64,000 nucleotides of DNA from an uncultured Latescibacterota bacterium. GTDB lineage: Bacteria > Latescibacterota > UBA2968 > UBA8231. Made by a program: the position numbers and the translations under genes. The stretch spans positions 2,294,001 through 2,358,000 of the forward strand of contig OY282352.1 of NCBI GenBank assembly GCA_958295495.1, in the 5' to 3' direction. The notes under the pieces were generated by a model. That model did not search any database. It saw only the letters and a list, made by a program, of their open reading frames with translations, and was not told where the DNA came from. This document shows positions 21,737 through 30,884 of this stretch, one piece after another (within the stretch, counting starts at the first letter, position 1; each line of letters begins with the position of its first letter).

Positions 21737-24022
21737 ATGAAATCCAAGCTCTATTTGGCAGCGGTGTGCATGACCGTAGCGCAAGTCTGCACGGCTGGAG
21801 CGCAAGTGTCGCAGTTCCGCCTCGGCGGCACCGATGGCCTCGATTGGGAAGAGCAGACTCTGGTCAACCTGATGGTCGATAACACCACGACTCCTGGCGC
21901 GATCCAACCACTCGAACTCAAGCCCGACGTCAATGTGGTGACCCAGCTACGCCACTGGACGCGCTATCGGCAGCCGATCGACATCAACTACCAAGAGGGG
22001 ATGCCCCGCATCTGGCGGGCAATCGGCGATGTTTCCCGGCCCGGCCACGTCTCCAACCCGATGGAATTTATCGACGGAGATCTCAACACTTTTTACGAGG
22101 GGCGCGACTTTCAGGGCAGCGGCGGACTAGGGGGCATCTGGGGCGAATTCTACACGCTCGATATGGGCATGCAGATTCCCGCCGACCGCTTCAAGTTGGT
22201 GCCGCCCGAGGGCAATGACCCCTTCTTCCAAGAGCCGTATCGACCCAACTACAAATTCGAAGCCTACGAACTGACAGCCAGCAACGACAAGGTCGCCGTC
22301 GAAACCCAACTACCCCCGCAATTTCGCTCGGGCGTCGCCGGCACTCAGGAGACGAACTACTATCTACCGCTGGATCAAACGTTGGCCAAGGTGGACCAGA
22401 ACTTCAACGCCGTTATCGCGATCGACTTTCCGCTCCAGTATCTGCGCTTCTTCCGCATGCGAGTGCTTCCAGACGCCCCACCCAAGTTCACGCGCTACGC
22501 ACTGGCCGAGCTGGAAGTTTACGGCCGCGGTTTCGTCCCCCGGGGGCGCTGGCTATCGCAGGTGATCGACATGGAACTCCTGCTTTTGGAGGCCTGGCCG
22601 CTCGCCGCCGACTCGAGCTTTGCCGAAAAATGGGCACAGGCGCACGAGAAGAAGCTCTTTGAAGAATTCATCAAGCTGGAAATCCAAGACAAAATCGACC
22701 TGTCGCAGGAGGAAATAAAGCGGCAGTGGAGCGAGAGTAAGTGGAGTCGGCTCCTGAAATTGGCGCGCATCCGCTCGGCCACGGCCGATGAAGCTATGCA
22801 GGTGTTGCGCCAGCTAGAAGGCGGCACCCCCTTTGCGGAGTTGTCCGGCCCGCACCTGACCCACCGCCAAGATGGGCGGCACCAAGGCGTGTTGGAATCC
22901 TACTTCGGGCGCGGTAATCTCGACTCCTTAGGGGTTTCCCTAGAGGTGGCCGAAGCCATCTTTGGCTTGGCCAAAGGCGAGGTCAGCGCACCGCTCGCAG
23001 TCGGTGCTCACTACGACCTGTACCAGGTTTTGGACGAACGCCCGGCACCAGCTAGCTATTACCTCGTCTTTTCCCAAGGCGCGCTGCTGGCCGCCCACGG
23101 CGAGCGCCGCCGGGCACTGGTCGCCGAATTGATGCGGGCATACGAGGTCGAGCTCGACCCCCGCGCCACGGCCGATCTCGCCGCAAAAGTCGCGGCCGGC
23201 ACGGTGGCCGACATGGACCCTGCCGGCGTCCTCGGCCGCTACGACGGCGGCCAAATTACGCAGGCCGACTTCAACGCGCTCTATCCAAAGGTGAGCCGGG
23301 TTGCCCGCGTGCGCGCCGACAGCAGCGGCCTAGACGAATTCGTCCGGCTTTACCTCGTGCCCGAAGTGCTCTTCCCGTTGGAGATCGAGCGTCGCGGGCT
23401 GGCGCAGGAGCCGCAGATCGCCGATTGGCTAAAGCGCAAGAAGCGCGCCATGCTCGTCGATGAGCTGCGCGCCCGTCGCGTGGAGGCACACGTCGATCTA
23501 AGCGAAGATGCGCTCAGGCGCTACTACGAGGCCAATCTGCACCACTTTATGGAAGGCCAAACCCTAGAGGTGCGAGAAATCCTCCTAGCTACTCGCGCAG
23601 AAGCCGCGGCCCTCGCCGCACAGATCCGGGCCGGCGAAGACATGGACAAATTGGCCGCTCAGCACAGCATCCGCCAAGGCCATGCCGCAGGTTCCTTCCA
23701 CATTCACTCCTTTGAGCGGGTGGCTTTCGGCGAGTTGCTGACCGCGGCCCTCGAGGCGGAAGTAGGGGTGCTGACCGGACCCATCGAAATTACGGCAACC
23801 GAGCACCGCCAAGGCGGCTTCTCCCTGTTCGAGGTGCTGCATAAAACGGCCGCCGCACCGAGGCCGTACCACGAGGTGGAAAAACAGGTGCGCTACTGGT
23901 GGACCAAAGAGGAAGAAAACCGCCTCTACGGCGAGCTGATCGGCCACTTGCGCGAAAAGCACGCCGCACACATCTCCATCTACCGGGATCACCTCGCGGT
24001 CATGTATGATTCTCAGGTCTAG
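21737..24022 (+). CDS. Exported protein with discoidin-like region and two PpiC-type domains
   Basis: A 761-aa exported protein with a signal peptide (MKSKLYLAAVCMTVAQVCTA). Residues about 60-260 resemble a discoidin/carbohydrate-binding fold, with FIDGDLNTFYEGRD and LQYLRFFRMRVLPD. The C-terminal half is SurA/PpiC-like: one parvulin-like unit at about 340-430 (IRSATADEAMQVLRQL...), a second at about 610-710 (EVREILLATRAEAAALAAQI...). So it may be a periplasmic folding factor with a binding arm. The start is ATG 21737 with AGGAGG 8 nt upstream; an earlier GTG at 21728 falls in that site. The next gene begins 17 bp inside it. Confidence 0.65.
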   Translation: MKSKLYLAAVCMTVAQVCTAGAQVSQFRLGGTDGLDWEEQTLVNLMVDNTTTPGAIQPLELKPDVNVVTQLRHWTRYRQPIDINYQEGMPRIWRAIGDVSRPGHVSNPMEFIDGDLNTFYEGRDFQGSGGLGGIWGEFYTLDMGMQIPADRFKLVPPEGNDPFFQEPYRPNYKFEAYELTASNDKVAVETQLPPQFRSGVAGTQETNYYLPLDQTLAKVDQNFNAVIAIDFPLQYLRFFRMRVLPDAPPKFTRYALAELEVYGRGFVPRGRWLSQVIDMELLLLEAWPLAADSSFAEKWAQAHEKKLFEEFIKLEIQDKIDLSQEEIKRQWSESKWSRLLKLARIRSATADEAMQVLRQLEGGTPFAELSGPHLTHRQDGRHQGVLESYFGRGNLDSLGVSLEVAEAIFGLAKGEVSAPLAVGAHYDLYQVLDERPAPASYYLVFSQGALLAAHGERRRALVAELMRAYEVELDPRATADLAAKVAAGTVADMDPAGVLGRYDGGQITQADFNALYPKVSRVARVRADSSGLDEFVRLYLVPEVLFPLEIERRGLAQEPQIADWLKRKKRAMLVDELRARRVEAHVDLSEDALRRYYEANLHHFMEGQTLEVREILLATRAEAAALAAQIRAGEDMDKLAAQHSIRQGHAAGSFHIHSFERVAFGELLTAALEAEVGVLTGPIEITATEHRQGGFSLFEVLHKTAAAPRPYHEVEKQVRYWWTKEEENRLYGELIGHLREKHAAHISIYRDHLAVMYDSQV

Positions 24023-25364
24023 GGTTTGGGCAGCCATACTGCTTGCGGCCTGCGGCAACCCGAGCGAACCAAGCGATCGCTTCGACGAAGCGCAGCGCCT
24101 GACAGCGGCCGGCGAGTACACCGCAGCAGTCGCTGTCTGCAAGCAGGTGCTCTCAGCAGACGGCCAGCACCTCTCGGCCCGCCTGCTGCTGGCCCGCCTC
24201 GACTTGATCCAAGGGCGTTTGGGGCTGGCGTCCCAGCTAGCCGAACAGGCCGTCGCGCTGGCCCCAGACTACACCGACGCCTACGTCCTCTTGGGCGACA
24301 TTTACGTGCGGCAGCGGCGCAATGCCGATGCGGTAACTACCTACCAAGAGGGTCTCGACGCGGCTCCCGACCGCATTGATCTCTACCGCAAGCTGGCCAT
24401 CGCCTACGCGGACGATGGTCGCTACGCCGCAGCAGTCGCAATCCTGCAGCAAGCGCAGGCGCGGGCAGCCGACAATGCAGCTATCCACTACAACCTCGGC
24501 GTAGTCCACGAGCGCCAAGCGCAATACGGCGAGGCCAGCCGTGCGTTTGCCCGCGCCACGGAAATCGACACTGCATACGGCGACGCCTATTTCCGGCTGG
24601 GGCAAATTCAGCACAAGCAGGGCCAGCTCTCAGCAGCGGCCACCAACTTCGCGCGGGCCATGGACCTGCGCCCGGACGACGCAGCATTTTACATCGGGCT
24701 TGGCCAAGTGCGCGCCCAGCAGGGCCGCGTCGCCGAGGCCGAGCGGCTCTTTGCTCGCGCCATTGCCCTCGACCCCTTTGATCCCGAGGCATACCACCGG
24801 CTCGGCAGCCTTTTGAAGCGCCAAGGAGACACAGAGCGGGGCGAGAAGCTATTAGCCACCTTCCAGCGCGTCCAACCCGTGTATGACAACATTGAGCGGT
24901 TCCGCTACATCCTCAGCCTCTATCCCGACGATGCCAACGCGCACTACAATCTCGGCGTGCTCTACGGCGGCTTGGGTCGCTACGCCGAGGCCGGCGTCGA
25001 GTACGCGGCAGCACTCCGCATCAACGACCAAGACCTAAGTGCGCGCAACAACCTCGCCAATGTATTGTTGCGGCAGGGCCGCGTCGCCGAGGCCATCGAA
25101 CACTACGAGATCGCCTTGTCGTTCAACCCGCGCTACGCCAAGGGCTACACCAACCTCGGAGCGGCTTACATGCTAGGCGGCAACGTGCAACGGGCGCACC
25201 AAGCCCTCGCCAAGGCAATCCGACTAGAGCCAGACTACGCCGACGCCCATTTCCACCTAGCGCGTCTCTACAAGAGCCAAGGGCTGGACGCACGGGCCGC
25301 TGCCGCGATGCAGCGCTACGAACAACTCGCGCAGGCAGCCAAAGAAAACAGCGAGCATGACTGA
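24006..25364 (+). CDS. TPR-repeat lipoprotein
   Basis: A 452-aa lipoprotein with lipobox ILLAAC (Cys16). From about residue 25 to the end are some eleven tetratricopeptide repeats, for example AIHYNLGVVHERQAQYGEAS, ADAHFHLARLYKSQGL and AYHRLGSLLKRQGD. TPR proteins serve as scaffolds for complex assembly. It overlaps the upstream foldase-like gene by 17 bp and the downstream gene by 8 bp, suggesting translational coupling of three exported or membrane proteins. Partner and task are unknown. Confidence 0.85.
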   Translation: MILRSRVWAAILLAACGNPSEPSDRFDEAQRLTAAGEYTAAVAVCKQVLSADGQHLSARLLLARLDLIQGRLGLASQLAEQAVALAPDYTDAYVLLGDIYVRQRRNADAVTTYQEGLDAAPDRIDLYRKLAIAYADDGRYAAAVAILQQAQARAADNAAIHYNLGVVHERQAQYGEASRAFARATEIDTAYGDAYFRLGQIQHKQGQLSAAATNFARAMDLRPDDAAFYIGLGQVRAQQGRVAEAERLFARAIALDPFDPEAYHRLGSLLKRQGDTERGEKLLATFQRVQPVYDNIERFRYILSLYPDDANAHYNLGVLYGGLGRYAEAGVEYAAALRINDQDLSARNNLANVLLRQGRVAEAIEHYEIALSFNPRYAKGYTNLGAAYMLGGNVQRAHQALAKAIRLEPDYADAHFHLARLYKSQGLDARAAAAMQRYEQLAQAAKENSEHD

Positions 25365-26874
25365 AGAACGCACAACTCGCTCAGATCGGCTGCTGCTCTA
25401 TGGCACCGTAACCATCTCCGGGGCCGCAGTGATGATGCTAGAGCTGTTGGGCACGCGCATCATCGGCCCCTTTTACGGGGTCAGTCTCTACGTGTGGTCT
25501 TCGCTCATATCCGTCGCTTTGATCGCATTGGCACTGGGCTATTACCTCGGGGGCTTGGTCGCCGACAAGCAGACGCGCTTCCGGCTTTCCTACGCCATAG
25601 CACTCGCCGGGCTAACGACGGCCACGATTCCGTTTATCTGCCGCCCAGTCTTGCTGTGGACCAACGATCTGGGGCTGCGCGCCGGCGCCTTTACCAGTGC
25701 CCTACTGCTTTTTGCCCTGCCGCTGACCTGCCTCGGGATGGTGGGGCCGCAGGTGATCGAACTGGCGGCGCGGCAACGGACCGGCGTGGGCATGGCGGCC
25801 GGCTCGGTCTTTGCGGTCAGCACGGTCGGCAGCGTGGTCGGTACTTTGCTGTTGGGCTTTTTCCTGCTGCCGGCCCTTGGGTCGCGGGTGATTCTCTGCG
25901 GAGTCAGCGCGGCCTTGATCCTGTTGGCACTCGTCGTGGCATGGTACGAGCGGCGGTGGGGGTACGCGGTGCTGGGACCGGTTGCGGCCGCCGGGATTGC
26001 GACCGGCGCGGGGCTATGGCTACAGACCGGCCCAGAGCCGACCGGATATGGGGATTATCGCCTAGTCTACCAAGGCGAAAGCCACTACGGCTGGATGCGG
26101 GTCGTCGATGACCGCGCCCGCCGGGTGCGGTGGATGTTGTCGGATGCTTCGGTCATCAGCGCGCTGCGGCTCGACACCCGCGGGCCGGTGCTCAGCTACC
26201 AAAAAATCATCGCCGCCCTGCCCCACTTGCACCCGGAGGGGCGCGACGCGCTGCTGATCGGTCTCGGCGGGGGCTACATTGCCATGGCATTTGCGGCCCA
26301 AAGCATTACCACCGACGCCCTAGAGCTGGACCCAGAGGTGGCCAGAGCCGCGCAGCAATACTTTCTCTACGAGCCATCGGGTGCGCTGCGGGTCGGCGAC
26401 GCCCGCTACGAAATCCGCCGCCTCAACGAGCAATACGACTTCATCGTCCACGACTGCTTCACCGGCGGATCCGTGCCCAGCCACCTGCTGAGCGTCGAAA
26501 TGCTCAACGACCTCGACCGGCTCCTCAAAGACGACGGGCTCTTGGCCCTAAACTTCGTCGGCTTTACCGAGGGGCCAGAAGCCGCCGCGGCTGCGGCCGT
26601 GTACCGGACGCTGGGCGAGGTCTTTCCGCACCGGCTGGCCCTCGTCTCGATACCGGGCGCGGCGTTTAACGACTTTGTGTTCTTGGCTGCGCGACAGCCG
26701 ATTTCCCTTAACGCGGCAACCGACTGGCTCGCGGCACACGAATATCCCATGCCCGCTGAGGGCGAACTCATCACCGACGACTTCAACCCGCTCGAACGGC
26801 TGCAAGTAGCCAAGGCCGAGCGCTACCGGGCCCTCTTGCTGGAGAGGATGGGGCCGATGCTGCTGGCATTCTGA
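25357..26874 (+). CDS. Membrane-fused spermidine synthase-like protein
   Basis: A 505-aa protein of the fused MFS/spermidine synthase type. About seven hydrophobic segments occupy residues 15-225 (starting GTVTISGAAVMMLELLGTR). The C-terminal domain, about 260-505, is a class I methyltransferase-like spermidine synthase fold with LIGLGGGYIAMAFA and ALELDPEVARAA and a later FIVHDCFTGG. True aminopropyltransferases use decarboxylated S-adenosylmethionine; the role of membrane-fused members is unknown. It overlaps the TPR gene by 8 bp (ATGACTGA), so expression is probably coupled. Confidence 0.82.
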   Translation: MTEERTTRSDRLLLYGTVTISGAAVMMLELLGTRIIGPFYGVSLYVWSSLISVALIALALGYYLGGLVADKQTRFRLSYAIALAGLTTATIPFICRPVLLWTNDLGLRAGAFTSALLLFALPLTCLGMVGPQVIELAARQRTGVGMAAGSVFAVSTVGSVVGTLLLGFFLLPALGSRVILCGVSAALILLALVVAWYERRWGYAVLGPVAAAGIATGAGLWLQTGPEPTGYGDYRLVYQGESHYGWMRVVDDRARRVRWMLSDASVISALRLDTRGPVLSYQKIIAALPHLHPEGRDALLIGLGGGYIAMAFAAQSITTDALELDPEVARAAQQYFLYEPSGALRVGDARYEIRRLNEQYDFIVHDCFTGGSVPSHLLSVEMLNDLDRLLKDDGLLALNFVGFTEGPEAAAAAAVYRTLGEVFPHRLALVSIPGAAFNDFVFLAARQPISLNAATDWLAAHEYPMPAEGELITDDFNPLERLQVAKAERYRALLLERMGPMLLAF

Positions 26875-26890
26875 CAAAAGGAGCGTTGCC

Positions 26891-27409
26891 GTGCTAAAAA
26901 TTCTCAAGGTTCCCGTAGAGCCGCTAACCCCCTCGGGCTTTGCCCCTTTCGGGCAAGTCATCGCCACCTTTGACGAAGCCAAACCCGAGGTCGTGATCGG
27001 CGCGCTGGTCGAGCACGCGTACGCGGTGCGAGCCGCGGTCAAAGACCCGGCATCCGACCAGCTCGACCTGTCCGAGGGCCGGCTGCGGGCGCACTTTGCC
27101 TTTCACGATGATGCCGGGCAGTCCTTCTATCCGAGCCGGCACTGCCCGACCGTCTTTTTTGTAGCCCCGGTCCAGCCCATGATCGAGCCGGAGGATCTGC
27201 GCGCCTTTTACTCCGATGGTAGCACCGGCATCTGCATGAATGTAAAGGTGTGGCACACCATGCCCGTGTGCTTGCGCGGCGAGGAGGTGTACCTGACCGC
27301 ACGCGGCAACCAGAACTATCACGACCACTCGGTCGATGTTCATTTCGACCAAGACCGCGGCTTGGCCCTGCTACCCGACATGAGCTGCTTCCCCAACTGG
27401 CAGGAGTAG
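26891..27409 (+). CDS. Ureidoglycolate lyase family protein, copy 1
   Basis: A 172-aa member of the ureidoglycolate lyase (AllA) family, which cleaves ureidoglycolate to glyoxylate and urea in purine breakdown. Features include a start typical of the family (ILKVPVEPLTPSGFAPFGQV) and a C-terminal half with AGQSFYPSRHCPTVFFVAP, GICMNVKVWHTMPVC and NYHDHSVDVHF. Start GTG 26891 with AAAGGAG upstream. It is 3 bp before a Gfo/Idh/MocA gene, which in turn is followed by a second copy. No other allantoin genes are present, so a different substrate such as a sugar-acid derivative is possible. Confidence 0.8.
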   Translation: MLKILKVPVEPLTPSGFAPFGQVIATFDEAKPEVVIGALVEHAYAVRAAVKDPASDQLDLSEGRLRAHFAFHDDAGQSFYPSRHCPTVFFVAPVQPMIEPEDLRAFYSDGSTGICMNVKVWHTMPVCLRGEEVYLTARGNQNYHDHSVDVHFDQDRGLALLPDMSCFPNWQE

Positions 27410-27412
27410 CCA

Positions 27413-28657
27413 ATGGACAAGGTGCGCCTAGCCCTCGTCGGCTGCGGCGGTATGGGCACCCGCCATCTGCACGGCCTCAAGCAGCTAGCCGACTCTCCCT
27501 TCGACTCAGTTGAGCTGAGCGCGGTGTGCGACGTCAGCGCGGAAAACGCCGAGATGGCCGCGGCCGAAGCCGCCAAGCTCCTCGGGGTCCGCCCCAAGGT
27601 CTGCACCAATATGGAGGCGATGGTCCAGCAGGTGCCGGACCTAGAGGCCGTAGATGTGGTGACCGACCCGTCCGTACATCACGCCGTCGTCTGCGAGGCC
27701 CTCGACTTGGGATTGCACGTACTGGTGGAAAAGCCGCTGGCCATCACGGTGCGAGCCTGCCAGCAGATCCTCGACGCAGCCGCGCGCAACCAGCGCATTG
27801 TCTCCGTGGCCGAAAATTTCCGCCGCGACCCTTCGGCCCGCATCGTGCGCCACCTAATCGACACCGGGGCCATCGGCACGCCCTATATGGGCTTGTACCA
27901 CTCGCTGGGCCCGGGCAATTCCATTTTTATCACCCCTTGGCGGCATCGCCGGGAGTTGGGCGGCTTTATCCTCGATATGGCCGTACACTTCACCCACATG
28001 ATCCGCTACCAATTGGGGGATTTTGCCGAAGTCTATGCCGATGCGCGGATGGTGGAGCCGGAGCGGCAAAAATCGGCATCCATGTCCATGGACTACGAAT
28101 TTTACAAAAGGCGCTTCGCGGCCATGCCAGAGCGCATACCCGCTGCGGCCGAGGATATGACCCAAGCGATCTTCAAAATGGCCAGCGGCGCGACCCTGAA
28201 CTGGCTCGTCGGGATCGCCGGCCACGCGGGGGCGCACCGCGAGCTAATCATGGGCACCGACGGCAGCATTGACGGCTTTGGCGTACGCGGAGGGCGCATA
28301 ACGCTTGAGCGGCACGGAGCCGAGGCGCTAAGCCAAGAGCAAATCCTCGCGTCTGCCGAGGGCGCGGGACTGACATGCGACCCGCTAACTCGCTACCTGT
28401 TTCCGAGCGGGGTCTCGGCCGGCGACCCGCTCGTCGATCTGAAGCTGATCGCGTACGAGCTACACGAAATGGCCGAAGCCATTCGCGGCCAGCGCCCAGT
28501 CGAAGTGGATGGTCGCTGCGGCCTCAAGGACGTGGCCGCGCTCTACGCGGTGTTTGAGTCGTGGCGCGCCGGCGGCCCGGTGTCGCTTAGCGCGGTCGAA
28601 TCCTGCCAATCGTACGCCTACCAAGCGGAGATAGACGCCGCCTTGGGCATTGAATAG
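27413..28657 (+). CDS. Gfo/Idh/MocA family oxidoreductase
   Basis: A 414-aa NAD(P)-dependent dehydrogenase. The Rossmann motif is VGCGGMGTRH (about residues 9-18), followed by ALDLGLHVLVEKPLAITVRAC, the family EKP signature. The C-terminal domain is the usual alpha/beta sheet with WRHRRELGGFILDMAVHF. Such enzymes oxidise sugars and inositols. It lies between two ureidoglycolate-lyase paralogues with gaps of 3 bp and 83 bp, suggesting a joint pathway. The substrate cannot be named. Confidence 0.88.
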   Translation: MDKVRLALVGCGGMGTRHLHGLKQLADSPFDSVELSAVCDVSAENAEMAAAEAAKLLGVRPKVCTNMEAMVQQVPDLEAVDVVTDPSVHHAVVCEALDLGLHVLVEKPLAITVRACQQILDAAARNQRIVSVAENFRRDPSARIVRHLIDTGAIGTPYMGLYHSLGPGNSIFITPWRHRRELGGFILDMAVHFTHMIRYQLGDFAEVYADARMVEPERQKSASMSMDYEFYKRRFAAMPERIPAAAEDMTQAIFKMASGATLNWLVGIAGHAGAHRELIMGTDGSIDGFGVRGGRITLERHGAEALSQEQILASAEGAGLTCDPLTRYLFPSGVSAGDPLVDLKLIAYELHEMAEAIRGQRPVEVDGRCGLKDVAALYAVFESWRAGGPVSLSAVESCQSYAYQAEIDAALGIE

Positions 28658-28740
28658 TGGTCCCCGACCAGTTCTCTCCAACCTGGGGCCGGGTCTGGCC
28701 ACTGACTACTGACTACTGACCACTTTGAGAGGATATTGCC

Positions 28741-29283
28741 ATGTGGAACCTCATAAAAATCCCAGTCGAACTGCTCGTACCCGAGACATTTGCCCCCTTC
28801 GGCCACGTAATTCGCACGTTTGAGGAACGCAAGCCGGACAAGGTCAAAGGTGGTTATGCGACCAACGCCTACCCGGTCCTTGCCACGCCCGGCCCCGAGC
28901 CCAAAGATGGCCCCGGCTGGTACGCGCCCCACCCCCAGCGCGTGCCCATCTCCGAGGGGCTGGAGCGCGCCCATTTTGCCTTTCACACGGACGCTGGCCA
29001 GTCGTTTTACCCCAGCTTGCACTCGCCGAGCGCGTTTATCGTTGGGGCGATCCAAAGCGACATCCAAGCCGAGGAGCTGCGCGCTTTTTACTCGGCGGGC
29101 GACGTGGGCGTTTGCTTGCACCTCGGGGTGTGGCACACCATGCCCATCTGCGTCGAGGGCCACGACGTGTATCAGACCACGCGCGGCGACCAAAATTACC
29201 AAGCGCACTCCGTGGAGATTGACTTCGACTTGGAGCGCGGGCAGTCCATCGCGCCGGACATGGACAATTTTCGAGGAGCTTGA
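28741..29283 (+). CDS. Ureidoglycolate lyase family protein, copy 2
   Basis: A 180-aa paralogue of the protein at 26891. It shares the opening LIKIPVELLVPETFAPFGHV, the AGQSFYPSLHSPSAFIVG block, GVCLHLGVWHTMPIC and a NYQAHSVEIDF end, and carries about ten extra residues after the first third. GAGAGGA precedes the ATG. Two diverged copies around one dehydrogenase suggest a duplication with possible specialisation. Annotated by family; the reaction is inferred. Confidence 0.78.
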   Translation: MWNLIKIPVELLVPETFAPFGHVIRTFEERKPDKVKGGYATNAYPVLATPGPEPKDGPGWYAPHPQRVPISEGLERAHFAFHTDAGQSFYPSLHSPSAFIVGAIQSDIQAEELRAFYSAGDVGVCLHLGVWHTMPICVEGHDVYQTTRGDQNYQAHSVEIDFDLERGQSIAPDMDNFRGA

Positions 29284-29333
29284 GCCGACGCGACGGATTG
29301 GCTTCAACATGCCCTCCTACCTTGGTGAAATCC

Positions 29334-29350
29334 CTATTCGGCGTACATTA
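29334..29350 (+). repeat. Shared 17-bp leader, Uma2 copy
   Basis: CTATTCGGCGTACATTA occurs here and, with one change, at 30370-30386. Both lie a short way before a start codon; the TACATT/TAAATT part could be a -10 box. Confidence 0.5.
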
Positions 29351-29386
29351 ACAATGCGCGATTGCGCCCCAACAAGGAGCGCGACG

Positions 29387-29965
29387 ATGGAAATGGTCCT
29401 ACGCATGGAAGCCGTGGTCGATATGAATGACGAGCACTTTTACACCCTCTGCCAGAACAATCCAGACATGCGACTAGAGCGCAATGCCGCGGGAGATGTA
29501 GTTATCATGCCGCCCACCGGAGGAGAGACCAGTCGGCGCAACGCCGAGATCATTGTGCAATTGGGGGTATGGGCTAGGCGAGATGGGACCGGGGTTTTAT
29601 TTGATTCTTCCGGCGGCTTCCGCCTGCCCAACGGCACTGTGCGCTCGCCCGATGCGGCTTGGGTGGAGAAGGAGCACTTGGCAGGGTTGAGCACTGAGGA
29701 GCGCCGGCATTTTTTGCCGTTGTGTCCCGACTTTGTCGTCGAGTTGCGCTCGGAAAGCGACTCCCTCTATGCGGTGCAGGAGAAGATGCGCGAGTACTCA
29801 GTGTGTGGGGCGCGATTGGGCTGGTTGATCGATCCGTCGGAATACCGGGTGGAAGTGTATCGCCGCAGACAGCCTGTGGAGGTATTGGTCGGCATGACCG
29901 CGATTTCTGGCGAGCCGGTGCTGCCTAAGTTTGCGCTGGAGTTGGCCAATATATGGGCCGAGTGA
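29387..29965 (+). CDS. Uma2 family (DUF820) putative endonuclease, short form
   Basis: A 192-aa protein with a clear DUF820 core: YTLCQNNPDMRLERNAAGDV, PDAAWVEKEHLAGL, LCPDFVVELRSESDS and LGWLIDPSEYRVEVY. The order Asp...Glu-x-Arg...matches the PD-(D/E)XK-like arrangement. The start is ATG 29387, with AAGGAG 7 nt upstream; the same frame is open much further upstream inside the previous gene, but that is not used. The upstream stretch at 29334-29350 is nearly repeated at 30370-30386 before a broken ATPase gene. Function is unsettled. Confidence 0.78.
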   Translation: MEMVLRMEAVVDMNDEHFYTLCQNNPDMRLERNAAGDVVIMPPTGGETSRRNAEIIVQLGVWARRDGTGVLFDSSGGFRLPNGTVRSPDAAWVEKEHLAGLSTEERRHFLPLCPDFVVELRSESDSLYAVQEKMREYSVCGARLGWLIDPSEYRVEVYRRRQPVEVLVGMTAISGEPVLPKFALELANIWAE

Positions 29966-29978
29966 GGAGCTTAATCAA

Positions 29979-30302
29979 ATGCGACGAGTTGGTTTTCAGA
30001 TGCAGGTCAAAAAGGACCGAATCGAAGAGTACAAGGAAGCGCACCGCAACGTGTGGCCCGAAGTCTGCGCGGCTCTCACGCGCCATGGCTGGCATCGCTA
30101 CTCGCTCTTTATAAACGAAGACGGCCTCGTCTTCGGCTACTTTGAGACCGAGGCGGATTTTGCCGCGGCCCTCGCCGGCTTTCTCGCGGAAGAAGCCACG
30201 CAGCGTTGGGGCGAGGCTTGCGGCGACTTGGTCGATATACCGGCAGGAGGAAGTCCCGCTGACGTGTTGATCGAGCTCGAAGAAGTCTTCCACCTCGACT
30301 AG
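29979..30302 (+). CDS. L-rhamnose mutarotase family protein
   Basis: A 107-aa protein that interconverts alpha and beta anomers of L-rhamnose or related sugars. The sequence matches the family well: RVGFQMQVKKDRIEEYKEAHRNVWPEV near the N-terminus, GWHRYSLFINEDGLVFGYFET in the middle and the C-terminal EEVFHLD. Start ATG 29979, with GAGGAG upstream, rather than a longer ORF from 29931 that lies inside the Uma2 gene. No rhamnose kinase or isomerase is nearby in this window, so a different sugar substrate is possible. Confidence 0.85.
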   Translation: MRRVGFQMQVKKDRIEEYKEAHRNVWPEVCAALTRHGWHRYSLFINEDGLVFGYFETEADFAAALAGFLAEEATQRWGEACGDLVDIPAGGSPADVLIELEEVFHLD

Positions 30303-30369
30303 CAGGCGGCGCTTCATCGAGACGAAAATGGCGAAAAGGACGCAGAGATCCCCCTCCTTGATAGAGCCT

Positions 30370-30386
30370 CTATTCGGCGTAAATTA
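30370..30386 (+). repeat. Shared 17-bp leader, AAA-14 relic copy
   Basis: CTATTCGGCGTAAATTA, one base different from 29334-29350; it ends at the first candidate start of the broken ATPase. Confidence 0.5.
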
Positions 30387-30884
30387 TGTCCTTAATGCAC
30401 GATTTTACGCCCAAAAAGGGGCCTAACGTGAAAAATAGGGCCTTACTTCCCGATCTAAAACAAAAATCAGCGTCCAAGTTCGGGCGGATCATAGTGCTGA
30501 CCGGGGCGCGGCAAACGGGTAAAACCACGCTAGTGAGGGCGGGTTTTGCCGAGTATGCGTATCTCTCGCTGGAGGATCCCGTCGTGCGACCTGATTTTCT
30601 GGCCCTATCGGCCGCGCAGTGGCGGCAACAGTATCCGGTGGCGATTCTCGATGAGGTGCAAAAGGCCCCCCGCTTGGTGGAGTCAATCAAGGCGGTATAT
30701 GATCTGTATGCTGATGCGCGCTACATCCTTACAGGTCGTCTCGGGCGATGCCCGTCATCTGCGACAGTTAGAAGATATTCTCGATAAACCTGTATTGCAC
30801 GCGCTGATACTGTCCAACGATGGGCGAATTCAGGCGTTAGCTGAAGGGATTACGGCCGTGCCGATTGCGTGGTTTTTGAGCTAG
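30386..30884 (+). pseudogene. Broken AAA-14/DUF4143 ATPase
   Basis: The first part, from about 30430 to 30740, encodes a good AAA_14 N-terminus: GARQTGKTTLV (Walker A), EYAYLSLEDPVVRPDF and VAILDEVQKAPRL (Walker B). The frame then changes and the sequence resumes at about 30738 with VSGDARHLRQLEDILDKPVL and ends ALILSNDGRIQALAEGITAV..., which resembles the extreme C-terminus of related proteins. About 200 residues between, including the DUF4143 core, are missing. Gene decayed by internal deletion. An intact relative is at 10088. Confidence 0.72.
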
